Below, in pieces: positions 1 to 8,981 of a stretch of 64,000 bases of DNA; position 1 is the first letter of the stretch, and every line of letters begins with the position of its first letter. Under the pieces are notes generated by a model. That model saw only the letters and a list, made by a program, of their open reading frames with translations, did no database searches and was not told the origin of the DNA. Source of the stretch: CAZICM01 sp964537685 (GTDB lineage Bacteria > Myxococcota_A > Polyangia > Polyangiales > Polyangiaceae); assembly GCA_964537685.1 (NCBI GenBank), contig CAZICM010000037.1, positions 28,077 through 92,076 on the forward strand, written 5' to 3'. A program made the position numbers and the translations under genes.

Positions 1-1
1 G

Positions 2-865
2 CGGGGGCTGGAGGGTTTTGTTTCGCAGTACGGAAAAGAAAGGCAGCGGGAACTGGAGTCGAGCTGGGAGAGCATCGACAAGATGAGCGCGCAAGTGGCT
101 GGGCTTCGGGAGAAGCTTTTGCCGATGCGGGGATTGCTCGAGCGGCTGGTATCGGTGGGCGCGGTGTTGAGGGAGGTGCGCGATCACCGGGAAGAAGCGG
201 AGCCGGATGCGGTGCGCACCATTGCCGAGACGGCGCGCAAGCAATTGGAGGAGATTCGGACCGAGCTGTCGGCGCTGTCGGCATGGCTTGAATTTGTGGC
301 GGAACAGGGCTCGAGAATTTCTTTGCCTTCGCCGCCTCCCGGGACGAAGGATCAAGGGAAATCGGCGTCAAACGATGAAGGCGCGGGCGTTGCCGCAAAG
401 CCCAACTATGCCAAAGGAGCGAAGGCGAGGCCGCCCCTCCGATCGAGTTTGCTGCCTCAGCCTTCCGAATCGGGGACCTTCAACCAAAAACCATGGGTAT
501 ATGCCGCGGTGGGTGCGCTGCTCTTGCTCGTGCTGTTGCTTGGTTATTGGATGGGAAGGCCCGGTGCCGAGGCGGCCAATGCGATCGCGTCTCCCGAATC
601 CCGGCCCGCGCCCACGCCCGCGCCCACCATCACAGGTACAGCCGCCGCAAAAAGCCCGGCGGCGGACGAGCCTCCCGCGCCCGCGCCCGTCACCGTCGCC
701 GATTCCACGGCCGACCCGGCAGAAACCGCGGCCGACCCCGCCCCGTCTTCGTCGGCGGGTTCCAAAAAGAAAAAGAAGGCCAAAACCACATCCGCCCCCG
801 CATCCACGGCCACCACGGAAGATCCAAGCGGCCGGCCTTTGAGTCCACAAAATCCTTACGAATAA
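2..865 (+). CDS. Membrane-anchored protein, 5' end outside window
   Basis: The reading frame is open to the left edge, so the gene starts upstream of the window; an internal ATG at 83 is probably not the true start. The visible part (287 codons) begins with a charged helical stretch that looks like coiled coil (visible residues about 10-100). A single hydrophobic segment follows, roughly 165-184 (WVYAAVGALLLLVLLLGYWMG). The tail of about 100 residues is Pro/Ala/Thr-rich and contains a KKKKK run. This layout suggests a cytoplasmic coiled coil, one membrane pass and a low-complexity tail. I do not recognise a family. It is followed after 79 bases by lepB on the same strand and may be cotranscribed with it. 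Confidence 0.7.
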   Translation, partial: RGLEGFVSQYGKERQRELESSWESIDKMSAQVAGLREKLLPMRGLLERLVSVGAVLREVRDHREEAEPDAVRTIAETARKQLEEIRTELSALSAWLEFVAEQGSRISLPSPPPGTKDQGKSASNDEGAGVAAKPNYAKGAKARPPLRSSLLPQPSESGTFNQKPWVYAAVGALLLLVLLLGYWMGRPGAEAANAIASPESRPAPTPAPTITGTAAAKSPAADEPPAPAPVTVADSTADPAETAADPAPSSSAGSKKKKKAKTTSAPASTATTEDPSGRPLSPQNPYE

Positions 866-944
866 GGCCCGCACGCTTAAGGTATCCCGCACAACCAAAG
901 CGCAGCGAGCGCACCTGCGCCGCGCCGCATAAAACAAAACGCCA

Positions 945-2429
945 TTGCCATGCAGCGAACGGACGGCTAAAACCCGTTTTCCCTTGCCGACCAAGAACGA
1001 CAAGCCAGGCGAAAAAAAGCCCGCGCCGCAGAGCGAGGACGAGGAGCCGCGGCGAACAGCCAAGCCTTCTTCGCCCGTGCAAAAGCCGGTTCAAAACACC
1101 TTGTCCATGCGTGTATTGCGCAGCGGCTTTTATTTGTTCTGGCTCTTTGTTCTGCCCTTTGCGCTGGCAATCGCGACCGTTTGGCTGCTGACCCCTCCGC
1201 CCAACCATGGAGGCGCGGGGGGTTTGCGGGTTTTTGTGGGGGAGCAGCAGATTCCATCGGGAATCGTGCTGTTTACGATGTTTGCGCTCATCGTGTGGAG
1301 CTTCAGGCACGATCTTCCCTTTGCGGCGCTGATTGGCGTTGGGGGCAGGCGCGACATTCCTCAAAAGGCGAGGCTTCGTTTTGAAGAAGCCGGGGCCCTG
1401 CTCGAAGAGGCCCATCGCATCACCCGCGCGCGCAAACGCGACATGGAGCGGGAACTCACATCGAGCGAGCGCGAGCAGCTAGGCAACGCCTTGGAAGCGC
1501 TGGATCGCGCGATGACGGCGCCCTCCTTCGATTTGGATGAATTTGACAAGGCGCTGGTCAAAGCCGACCGGCTGATCGGCGAGTATTTGGGGCGCTGGCG
1601 CAAGAGCGAGATGCGCGAATACGCCGAGTCGATAGGCATCGCGGTATTCGTGGCCCTTGTGCTGCGCGCCTTTGTTGTAGAAGCCTTTAAAATCCCAAGC
1701 GGATCGATGATTCCCACCCTAGCGATTGGGGATCATATTTTCGTCAACAAGTTCGCGTATGGGCCATTGATTCCATGGACGGAAACCCGGCTCTTCACAC
1801 GCCTTCCGCCTGAGCGGGGCGACGTGATGGTCTTTAAGTTTCCGGAGAATATGGAGCAGGATTTTATCAAGCGAACGATTGCCCTTCCCGGAGACACGCT
1901 GGAAGCGATCGATGGGCGGCCCGTAATCAACGGCTGGCTGGTGCCCAATTGTTATGTGGGCGTGCTGGGCAACGAAGGGCATTTGTATCTCGAATACCTT
2001 GAAGACAAGGCTTATTTAACGCTGTATTCGATGAAGCCACACGATCAAAGCTGCACGGACAGCCGTGAATGTAGCGCGGGCCTGGTGTGCCGGGGCGGGG
2101 TTTGCGGCTTTATGCAAGGCCCTTACAAAGTGCGGCCCAATGAAGCTTGGGTAATGGGCGACAACCGCAACAATAGTCATGATTCCCGCTTGTGGCGGGG
2201 AGGATTGGGCGCGGGCGTGCCTTTTGAAAATATCAAGGGCCGGGCGCTGTTTGTGTGGATGAGTTTTGGTCCAGGCGGTGGGGTTGCCCAAGATCGGTTG
2301 TTTGTAAACGTGATGGGGAGGCCGCAATTGCCGCCTCCCGCGGATGGATCGCTCAATGGGGCGCTGGACCGGTGTTTGCGGGAGCGGCCCAGCCAGACAT
2401 CGCCTCCGCCGCCCAAAGCAGGCAAATAA
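945..2429 (+). CDS. lepB: Signal peptidase I
   Basis: Cleaves signal peptides from secreted proteins at the outer face of the inner membrane (Ser/Lys dyad, S26 family). Box B contains the nucleophile Ser254 (PSGSMIPT), box D the general base Lys309 (FIKRTIALPGD), and box E is GDNRNNSHDSR at 405-415. Hydrophobic segments lie near 60-80, 105-120 and 227-243, the last immediately before the catalytic domain. At 494 residues it is much longer than the E. coli enzyme (324). The excess is a charged helical region (about 130-222) and an insert with Cys at 370, 376, 382 and 387 just before box E. The start used is TTG at 945; an ATG at 1107 directly before the first membrane segment is an alternative, so the N-terminus is uncertain. 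Confidence 0.93.
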   Translation: MPCSERTAKTRFPLPTKNDKPGEKKPAPQSEDEEPRRTAKPSSPVQKPVQNTLSMRVLRSGFYLFWLFVLPFALAIATVWLLTPPPNHGGAGGLRVFVGEQQIPSGIVLFTMFALIVWSFRHDLPFAALIGVGGRRDIPQKARLRFEEAGALLEEAHRITRARKRDMERELTSSEREQLGNALEALDRAMTAPSFDLDEFDKALVKADRLIGEYLGRWRKSEMREYAESIGIAVFVALVLRAFVVEAFKIPSGSMIPTLAIGDHIFVNKFAYGPLIPWTETRLFTRLPPERGDVMVFKFPENMEQDFIKRTIALPGDTLEAIDGRPVINGWLVPNCYVGVLGNEGHLYLEYLEDKAYLTLYSMKPHDQSCTDSRECSAGLVCRGGVCGFMQGPYKVRPNEAWVMGDNRNNSHDSRLWRGGLGAGVPFENIKGRALFVWMSFGPGGGVAQDRLFVNVMGRPQLPPPADGSLNGALDRCLRERPSQTSPPPPKAGK

Positions 2430-2477
2430 AGGGTTTAGTTCACGCTGGTTCTCGATCGGACGAAGGGAGCGCTACAG

Positions 2478-2819
2478 ATGAAATTCCATAGGGGTATTTG
2501 GGGAACGCTGGCTGTATTGGCTGGCCTGCTTTCGGGCTGCAATAAAGGCTCTGATGACGCGACACCTCCGCCTCCGCCTCCGCCTCCACCGACGGTTGAA
2601 GCCACACCGACACCGCCTCCTGCGGCCAGTCCATCGGCGACGGAAGCAACAACCACGGCGCCCCCCACCATCATCAAACCCGTGCAGACCCTTCAGGACG
2701 CGGGCGTAAAAGACTCAGGCGCCTCGGACGCGGCGGCACCGGCCCCCTCCCAAAGCGCGCCGGTCCGCAAGATTCCCGTGCCAACAATACCTCCGAAGCC
2801 CACGCCCAAAGTTGGATGA
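2478..2819 (+). CDS. Small Pro-rich lipoprotein
   Basis: A 113-residue protein with a clear lipoprotein signal peptide: MKFHRGIWGTLAVLAGLLSGC, lipobox LSGC, modified Cys at 21. The mature part is almost entirely low-complexity (a run of nine prolines, then Pro/Ala/Thr/Ser-rich sequence) and ends in PTIPPKPTPKVG. It probably acts as an envelope-anchored linker or spacer; no folded domain is visible. It lies 48 bases after lepB and its end overlaps the extended frame of the next gene, so it is likely part of the same transcript. Function unknown. Confidence 0.75.
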   Translation: MKFHRGIWGTLAVLAGLLSGCNKGSDDATPPPPPPPPPTVEATPTPPPAASPSATEATTTAPPTIIKPVQTLQDAGVKDSGASDAAAPAPSQSAPVRKIPVPTIPPKPTPKVG

Positions 2820-2821
2820 AC

Positions 2822-2826
2822 AGGAG
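2822..2826 (+). promoter_or_regulatory. Ribosome binding site selecting GTG start at 2833
   Basis: AGGAG six bases before GTG at 2833. The in-frame TTG at 2812 has no comparable site, so this Shine-Dalgarno sequence decides the start of the dehydrogenase gene. Confidence 0.6.
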
Positions 2827-2832
2827 CCGCCC

Positions 2833-4014
2833 GTGACAAGTAGCACCACGTCCATGTGGGCCCTGACCTATGACCGCTCCACCGATCCCTGGGAGAGCAC
2901 CGTCGGCCTAAAGAAAACCCAAGTCGAACGGCCTGAAATCGATGAAACCAAGGATTATCACGATCGGGAAAGGGTATTGGTTCAGCCGATCATGACGGGC
3001 TTTTGCGGTTCGGATCGGGGAATTTGGTTTCGCGCGGCCTTCCGCGACATGATTTTTAAATCGCTGGATCGCGACAAAAAAGACATTCGCGTGATTGGCC
3101 ATGAATTGTTGGGCCGCATTGTTTCGCTGGGCACCGACGCGCGCCGCCATTACGGGCTGGACGTCGGCGATATTGTTTCGACGGAAAGCCATATTGTCTG
3201 CGGGACTTGTTATCAGTGCCGCATTGGCGACACCCATGTATGCGCCGACGATAAAATCATTGGCATCAGCGAAGACGGCTGTTTTGCCGAATATGTAAAG
3301 CTGCCCGCCAAGGCGCTGTGGCGCACCAACACCCAAAAAATACGGCCTGAAGTCGCGGCCGTTCAAGAACCCTTTGGCAATGCCGTGCACGCCTGCACCA
3401 AAGTGAATTTACGCGGCAAGCGGGTAGCCATCGTCGGATGCGGAACGATTGGATTGTTTGCGGTAGCCATTGCGAGAGCGATGGGAGCCAATTACATCAT
3501 CGGGGTCGAGCCGATGGAAAGCCATGCGGAGATGGCCAAGAAGCTGGGCGCCGATGTGGTGCTGCGGCCCCGCGTAGGACTCTCGAAAGAAAAGCCGCAT
3601 GCATCCGATCCAGAACTCACAGCGCAGATTCGCAAGCTGACCGATGGAGTGGGCGTGGATGTGGCGCTGGAGATGAGCGGCGTGAATTCAAGCGTAAACA
3701 ATGCGATTCACGCGGTAAGAAGAGGCGGCGACGTTATTTTGTTTGGGCTGAAGACAGGCGATGCCGTAATCGAGAATTTCGATCGGCTCATCGTCGACGG
3801 AATCAGCCTGCACAGCGTGATTGGGCGGAGAATTTTCGAAACCTGGCACATTACGCGCAATCTATTGGAGTCCCGCGATCCCAATATTCACGACTTGATC
3901 TGGGAAGTGATTCTCAATCATGGGCAGGGAACGGTCTTCGATTTTAAAGACTACGATCCCGAAAGCTTTCAAAAGGCCATCTCGACCTATCCCAAGGTAA
4001 TTATTCGCTATTAA
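2833..4014 (+). CDS. Zn-dependent MDR dehydrogenase, L-threonine 3-dehydrogenase-like
   Basis: Medium-chain dehydrogenase/reductase that should oxidise an alcohol or polyol with NAD(P)+. Counting from GTG 2833 (393 residues), the catalytic zinc site is Cys58 (GFCGSD) and His90-Glu91 (GHELLGRI). The structural zinc site is four Cys at 123, 126, 129 and 137. The Rossmann motif GCGTIG spans 202-207. QEPFGNAVHAC resembles the DPFGNAVH stretch of threonine 3-dehydrogenases, and the HIVCGTCYQCR pattern also fits that group. The N-terminal ~40 residues and spacing differ from E. coli Tdh, so a sugar or polyol dehydrogenase remains possible. The GTG start has an AGGAG site. It follows a lipoprotein gene with 13 bases between the stop and this GTG. 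Confidence 0.8.
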   Translation: MTSSTTSMWALTYDRSTDPWESTVGLKKTQVERPEIDETKDYHDRERVLVQPIMTGFCGSDRGIWFRAAFRDMIFKSLDRDKKDIRVIGHELLGRIVSLGTDARRHYGLDVGDIVSTESHIVCGTCYQCRIGDTHVCADDKIIGISEDGCFAEYVKLPAKALWRTNTQKIRPEVAAVQEPFGNAVHACTKVNLRGKRVAIVGCGTIGLFAVAIARAMGANYIIGVEPMESHAEMAKKLGADVVLRPRVGLSKEKPHASDPELTAQIRKLTDGVGVDVALEMSGVNSSVNNAIHAVRRGGDVILFGLKTGDAVIENFDRLIVDGISLHSVIGRRIFETWHITRNLLESRDPNIHDLIWEVILNHGQGTVFDFKDYDPESFQKAISTYPKVIIRY

Positions 4015-4091
4015 GCAAGCACGAAAAAGACTCGAGAAATCCGATCCTTTGTCTTGCATTTTCTAGGGCACCGGCGCATAAGGGCTAGACA

Positions 4092-5087
4092 TTGCGTTTG
4101 TACGAGTATCGTTTTCTTGCAATAGCAGCCCTGCTCCACGCGGCGATTCCATTGATCGCCCAGTTCGTGGATCGCAATGCCTATGTCCGGGAAGCCGAGC
4201 CCGTTACGCCCATCGCCGAAATTGAAATCGATACCCGCGATCTGCGTTTGCCCGAAGTATCAGAGCCTCAGAAAATAGCCGCGCTCGAGCCCGAAAGAAC
4301 AAAGCTGCGGCCGGACATTCAAGACCCCGGACGGAATCCCCGCACCGAACCCAATCAACAGCCCCAATCCGACGATCCTTATGAGCCGGGCGAGCCGGGG
4401 CCTGCTCCCACGGCCGACAGCGCTCAAAACAGCGCCGACAACAAAAACCCTTCGCCCGACGATCAATACGATCCTCTGGTGCCCGATAACGGCGCTGTGC
4501 TCACAGGGCCTCCCGGCCTTCCGGGCCTCGGCAAAAATAATATATGGACCGTGCCCGGTGTGCTCTCGGATTCCGGCCGCCCAGCGCCCGCGCCCACCGC
4601 GCCTCCCGCTTCAAAACCCACCGATCGCGATATCGCAGGCAAGGTGCTGCGCGGCGAAATGAAATCGCACGATAAAGACATCGGCATCGACTTACCCGGC
4701 GCGGGAACCGTCGCATCCGCGGTCGGCGCCGCCGTGCGAAGCCTTGAAACGCCCAACGAAGGCCGGGCCAGCTTTGCCGTGCGCCTCAGCCCTCAAGGCA
4801 AAGTGCTAGAAGTCAAGCTTATTAGCAACAGCACCGGAAACCGCGAAGTATGGGAACGCGCCGCGAGAGCCGCCGCCGCCCAATTGAAAAGCCGCACGCT
4901 TGCCATGACCGGCGAGTTTTCCAAAGGAGCGATGGTCTACGTAAACGTCAGCTCCGATTTGGTCATGCCATCGGGCACCAAAGGCGGGATTCAGCGCGAT
5001 GGCGCGGGCGCTCAATTCGATTTATCGGACATCGGCGCGCATAAAGTCCGGCGCGTGCACACCAGCTTTTCCGTCGTGCCGAACTAA
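4092..5087 (+). CDS. TonB-like energy transducer or AgmX/PglI-type envelope protein
   Basis: A 331-residue protein with one N-terminal membrane segment (about 7-25). A long Pro/Asp/Glu-rich periplasmic spacer (about 35-185) follows, then a C-terminal module that looks TonB-like: ASFAVRLSPQGKVLEVKLISNSTGNREVWERAARAAAAQLKSRTL, i.e. a beta hairpin with the GKV motif and a helix. TonB proteins connect inner-membrane energy to outer-membrane receptors. No exbB, exbD or receptor gene is adjacent, so the partner is unknown. The start is TTG at 4092; no strong ribosome binding site is visible. It could equally be a structural envelope protein with a TonB C-fold. Confidence 0.6.
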   Translation: MRLYEYRFLAIAALLHAAIPLIAQFVDRNAYVREAEPVTPIAEIEIDTRDLRLPEVSEPQKIAALEPERTKLRPDIQDPGRNPRTEPNQQPQSDDPYEPGEPGPAPTADSAQNSADNKNPSPDDQYDPLVPDNGAVLTGPPGLPGLGKNNIWTVPGVLSDSGRPAPAPTAPPASKPTDRDIAGKVLRGEMKSHDKDIGIDLPGAGTVASAVGAAVRSLETPNEGRASFAVRLSPQGKVLEVKLISNSTGNREVWERAARAAAAQLKSRTLAMTGEFSKGAMVYVNVSSDLVMPSGTKGGIQRDGAGAQFDLSDIGAHKVRRVHTSFSVVPN

Positions 5088-5198
5088 GAGCGGCGGTTGA
5101 TGGTAAGAGAATTACGATCGGCGCTCCATTGCTGAAATTACGTCGGATAGGCTTTCACGATCCATTGCACAAAATTGAATCACGGAGAGAGAGGCGCG

Positions 5199-6680
5199 AT
5201 GAAGCTTGCACGCCTGGGGATGTTTTCTTTGCTTTTGACCGCAATTGTGTCGGCGTGCGCAGCCAGCAGCCGCGAATTTAAAGGCGGCGGAGGCGATGGT
5301 GGCGACGGCGGCAGCGGTACAAGCACAGGTACGGCGGGCGGCGGCGGCTCCACAGGCTCTCAGGGAAGCGGCGGAAGCATCCCGATGGGTCCCTGCGTAA
5401 AAGCCGCGGATTGCGCCTTTATGAAAGATGTGTGCAACACCGGCATATGCGTCAACGGCGCCTGCGAAAAAGCACCGGCGAACGAATACGCGGCCTGCGA
5501 TGACGGCTTCTTTTGCACCGAAAACGATACCTGCGAAAACGGCAAGTGCGTGGGCGGCACAAATAAAAACTGCGCCTCGCTCGATGAATGCCATTTGGGC
5601 GTGTGCGACGAAGATCTAAAGACCTGCAAAAACATTCCAGGCAATGACGGCGCTCAATGCGACGACAACGATGCCTGCACATATATCGGCGTTTGTTCTG
5701 CGGGCGTTTGCTCCAAAGGCCAGCAAATTGACTGCACCGCATTCGATTCGCAATGCACGGTGGGCGTATGCGATCCGGTCGTGGGCTGCAAAGCCATGCC
5801 CGCCAACGACGGAACCTCCTGCAACGACAACCAATACTGCACGATCAACGACGCCTGCTCCTCCGGCGCATGCCTGGGCCAGCCCAATACCTGCACCGCC
5901 CCCGGCGACGTATGCATGATCGGCTTCTGCGACGAAGGGCTCGACAAATGCACGGCGGTGCCCGGCAACAACGGCTCGATGTGCAACGACGGCAACGACT
6001 GCACAACCGGCGAAACCTGCTCCAACGGCCAATGCCTGGGCGGCCAGCCCGCCAACAACGGCCAAGCCTGCGACGATAAAAACGGCTGCACTTCCGGCAC
6101 CACCTGCGCCAACGGAAACTGCACCAATCCGATGAACCAAATCACCCAATGCGTGGGCGGCGATATGTGCTGCCCCGCCGGATGCGCAAACAACGACAGC
6201 GACTGCCTCTACTGGGCGTCCGGCGTCCAGCAGAACATCCCTCAGAACACGCTCACCGGCTGGTCCCAGTGCTACAGCGGCAGCTACACCGACTTCGCGG
6301 ATCTTGGCACCCTTCTCGCCCAATGCGACAAGCCCAAGCTGCTCTTGGCCTGCCGCCCCCTTGGCGACCCCAACTTCACCCTGCTCGCGATGGCGCCCCG
6401 CGTAGATGTTCTCTTCAATTGCGGCCAGCAGCAGAATTGCACACAGCAATCCAATGGAGTTGGCTGGTATTACAGCACCGACTGGTCATGGGGATTTGCG
6501 CCCGGCGGCCTGGCCGTCAATCGTTTTTCATGCGACTACAACGACGGATCGCAGGTATCTCCCGAACTTCGAATGTGCTGGCACACCGGAGGAAACGGCC
6601 TAAGCAGCGGCTACCGCTGCGGTTCCAACGATTTAAACGGCGGTTCCAATTGGGAGCGCCTTGTCTTCGAGGCGGATTAA
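5199..6680 (+). CDS. Cys-rich modular lipoprotein (copy A)
   Basis: Lipoprotein of 493 residues with lipobox IVSAC (Cys20), start ATG 5199 behind a GAGAGAGG site (an in-frame TTG at 5175 is less likely). A Gly/Ser linker precedes about 270 residues of repeated short Cys modules of the type CxxGxCxxGxC and CDDxxxCTxxxxC. These are probably disulfide-bonded outside the cell. From about residue 330 the sequence changes to a distinct, unrecognised ~165-residue globular domain rich in Trp/Tyr/Cys (motifs LLACRPLG, LLAMAPR, SWGFAPGG, CWHTGG, YRCG). The Cys module closely matches the lipoprotein at 24018-25511, but the C-terminal domains are unrelated. Function unknown; surface display or adhesion is an inference. 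Confidence 0.75.
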   Translation: MKLARLGMFSLLLTAIVSACAASSREFKGGGGDGGDGGSGTSTGTAGGGGSTGSQGSGGSIPMGPCVKAADCAFMKDVCNTGICVNGACEKAPANEYAACDDGFFCTENDTCENGKCVGGTNKNCASLDECHLGVCDEDLKTCKNIPGNDGAQCDDNDACTYIGVCSAGVCSKGQQIDCTAFDSQCTVGVCDPVVGCKAMPANDGTSCNDNQYCTINDACSSGACLGQPNTCTAPGDVCMIGFCDEGLDKCTAVPGNNGSMCNDGNDCTTGETCSNGQCLGGQPANNGQACDDKNGCTSGTTCANGNCTNPMNQITQCVGGDMCCPAGCANNDSDCLYWASGVQQNIPQNTLTGWSQCYSGSYTDFADLGTLLAQCDKPKLLLACRPLGDPNFTLLAMAPRVDVLFNCGQQQNCTQQSNGVGWYYSTDWSWGFAPGGLAVNRFSCDYNDGSQVSPELRMCWHTGGNGLSSGYRCGSNDLNGGSNWERLVFEAD

Positions 6681-6738
6681 TATTTCGATCTGGGTTTATG
6701 GCGGCTTAGCTCTTTCATCATGAATCGGCGGAGGATCA

Positions 6739-8793
6739 GTGAATACAATCAATAAATTAGGTAATCAAAAAGTATTGATCGCGGCTGGGCTTTTAGGAGC
6801 GCTCCTGCCTTTTTACTCCTTTGCCTGCTCCGCCGATGGAAACGACAACGAGTTTCCGTCGGGAACGAGCAACGGAACGGGGAACAACAGCTCGAGCGGC
6901 GGACAAGGCGGACAGGGCGGCGGCGATATTTTTGACGCGGGCCTTCAAGGCGCGGTTGAAATCAGCCCCGCCAATCCAGTCATGAAAGTCGAACTGCCCC
7001 TATCGGCGCAGAGCATACCCTTCCAATGTCTTGATTCGTCGACCAAACAGCCTGTCGACGCGACATGGACCCTAAGCTCTCCCGAACTCGGCACGATATC
7101 GGACACCGGCGTCTTTTCGCCCAATGGCAAGCGGGTGGGCGAAATACAAGTCGCCTGCGAACAAAAAAACACCCAATCCAACGCTCAAACCAAACTAAAA
7201 GTCATCATTCACGCCACGGACAACAACGGCCTGGGACAGCAGCAAATCGATATTCTGCGCGGACCGCCCGGCCTTTCCGATTCAAGCTTTCAATTCATCT
7301 ATCCCTACGACCGCACCGTCTTCCCCCGCGGCATTTTGGCGCCCGAAATTCATCTCACCCAAGGCTCATTCCCCGGCAATGGATTCCTCGTCAGCATCGT
7401 CGCTCCCGACTATGAATACGAAGGATTCTTCAACACATCCGGCTTTAATACCCAATTGCAAATGTCCCAGGCCGCTTGGGATGCGCTTTCCTACGCTTCC
7501 AAGGGCAAAGAAGTCGAAGTCCGCGTCTCCAAGATCTATAACAATCAAAAATATGGCCCAATCGTTCGGCGCTGGACGATCGCCGACGGCAAATTGCACG
7601 GCACAATTTATTACAACACCTACGATTCACCGCTCGCGGGCCAAACCGGCGCGATGATGCGCATCAAAGGCAATTCGCCGACTGCGGAAGTATTGGTGGG
7701 CAATTGCACCGTATGCCATAGCGTAGGCTCCGACGGTTCGACCGCAGCGGCGGCCAATCATTCAGGTCCCGGCGGCACCTTCGATTTAACGGGCGGCAAT
7801 TTAAACCCGCCCATTTTATGGCAGGACCCCGAAAAAGCCGCGTTTGCGGGCATATTCCCGAAGAACGGCGAAGTCATCGTCGTCCACGGCGCGCCCGGCT
7901 GGGGCAACACGCCCGGCACAGGAGGCACCTACAAGAGCGAACTCCGCACCAAACAGGGCACCATGATTCCGGGAAGCGGCATCGAACAATTCTATGCTCA
8001 AACCCCGGCATTCTCGCACGATGGACTCTGGCTATCCTTCACCGACAGAAATCCCGCCAATGCCAGCACCAGCCTGCTCGCCCTGATGCAATACGATCCA
8101 ATTGCACAAAAATTCAGCAATTACGAAGTCATTGGCACACCCAAGGCCGGCCGGCATTTATCGTGGCCCGCGTTTACACCGGACAGCCGCTTCGTCATCT
8201 TTCAAGACGGCACGGGCGACGATCTCGTCACCTGGAGCGGCAACACAGGCCGCATCTTCGCCTACGACCGGATGACCAAACAAATGGTTTATCTATCGGA
8301 ACTCAACGGCGACGGCTACATGCCCCAAGGCTTCCGCGACGAAAACAAGAACTACGAGCCCACCATATCGCCCGTCGCATCGGGCGGATATTTCTGGATC
8401 ATGTTCACCTCGCGCCGCACCTATGGAAACAAGCTAACGGGCAGCGAATACGAAACCAAGCGCTTGTGGGTCTCCGCCCTCAACATCAATCCCCAGGACG
8501 GCACCGATTTCTCCAATCCGGCGTTTTACGTCGCGGGCCAAGAGCTCACCTCGGGCAACAGCCGCGGCTTCTGGGCGCAGGACCCGTGCAAGCAAGACGG
8601 CTCCGGCTGCGAAGCCGGCGATGAATGCTGCAATGGCTTCTGCAACCCAGGCGCAGCCCCGGGCGAATTCGTATGCGGCCCCGACGACGGCACCTGCTCC
8701 GACGAATACGAGCAATGCACAACCGCCGCCGATTGCTGCGATCCCCTCGCTTTATGCATTAACAACAAATGCAGCAAACCCATCCCCCAATAA
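6739..8793 (+). CDS. Lipoprotein with PD40/TolB-like propeller, CxxCH motif and Cys-knot-like tail
   Basis: GTG start with GGAGG just upstream; signal peptide ending in lipobox YSFAC (Cys30), then an Asn/Gly/Ser linker. Residues about 70-160 look like an Ig-like or BIG2-type beta domain (TWTLSSPELGTISDTGVFSP). CTVCH at 323-327 is a c-type haem attachment motif. Downstream repeats such as FSHDGLWLSFTDR and WPAFTPDSRFVIFQDG resemble PD40/TolB beta-propeller blades. The last ~65 residues carry about twelve Cys in a Dickkopf-like spacing (CEAGDECCNGFC, CTTAADCCDPLALC). It follows copy A of the Cys-rich lipoprotein by 58 bases, probably in the same transcript, and ends at a strong terminator. No known function is assigned. 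Confidence 0.72.
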   Translation: MNTINKLGNQKVLIAAGLLGALLPFYSFACSADGNDNEFPSGTSNGTGNNSSSGGQGGQGGGDIFDAGLQGAVEISPANPVMKVELPLSAQSIPFQCLDSSTKQPVDATWTLSSPELGTISDTGVFSPNGKRVGEIQVACEQKNTQSNAQTKLKVIIHATDNNGLGQQQIDILRGPPGLSDSSFQFIYPYDRTVFPRGILAPEIHLTQGSFPGNGFLVSIVAPDYEYEGFFNTSGFNTQLQMSQAAWDALSYASKGKEVEVRVSKIYNNQKYGPIVRRWTIADGKLHGTIYYNTYDSPLAGQTGAMMRIKGNSPTAEVLVGNCTVCHSVGSDGSTAAAANHSGPGGTFDLTGGNLNPPILWQDPEKAAFAGIFPKNGEVIVVHGAPGWGNTPGTGGTYKSELRTKQGTMIPGSGIEQFYAQTPAFSHDGLWLSFTDRNPANASTSLLALMQYDPIAQKFSNYEVIGTPKAGRHLSWPAFTPDSRFVIFQDGTGDDLVTWSGNTGRIFAYDRMTKQMVYLSELNGDGYMPQGFRDENKNYEPTISPVASGGYFWIMFTSRRTYGNKLTGSEYETKRLWVSALNINPQDGTDFSNPAFYVAGQELTSGNSRGFWAQDPCKQDGSGCEAGDECCNGFCNPGAAPGEFVCGPDDGTCSDEYEQCTTAADCCDPLALCINNKCSKPIPQ

Positions 8794-8820
8794 ATATTAA
8801 ATATTAAAATATTAAATAAC

Positions 8821-8866
8821 AAAAAGCGCTGGAACAATACAAACGTATTGAACCGGCGCTTTTTTC
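8821..8866 (+). terminator. Rho-independent terminator
   Basis: AAAAAGCGCTGG pairs with CCGGCGCTTTTTT (one G-T wobble). An inner CAATAC/GTATTG stem closes on an AAAC loop. It ends in a T run and lies 27 bases after the stop of the 6739 gene, following an AT-rich tract. Confidence 0.88.
8834..8848 (+). repeat. 15-mer shared with 16029-16043
   Basis: ACAATACAAACGTAT occurs here inside the terminator loop and again, identically, at 16029-16043 just upstream of the pyruvate-kinase-like gene. Confidence 0.5.
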
Positions 8867-8913
8867 ATTTCAACACCAAGCAACACAAAAAGAATGCAAG
8901 CCAAGAAAAACCT

Positions 8914-8941
8914 TTGAGCCCTGCCAAGGCCACCCTATCAT
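8914..8941 (+). promoter_or_regulatory. Putative sigma-70-type promoter
   Basis: TTGAGC (8914-8919) and TATCAT (8936-8941) are separated by 16 bases, between a terminator and the next lipoprotein gene. The match is partial and read by eye only. Confidence 0.35.
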
Positions 8942-8981
8942 CGAGCCTTACACCTGTTTTGTTGTAAGGAGCTTGGACGTG

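Noticed and set aside
5616..6449. 277-codon minus-strand frame across the Cys-rich lipoprotein
   Set aside because: Ala/Val/Gly-rich antisense of Cys-module repeats; no signal peptide, motif or ribosome binding site.
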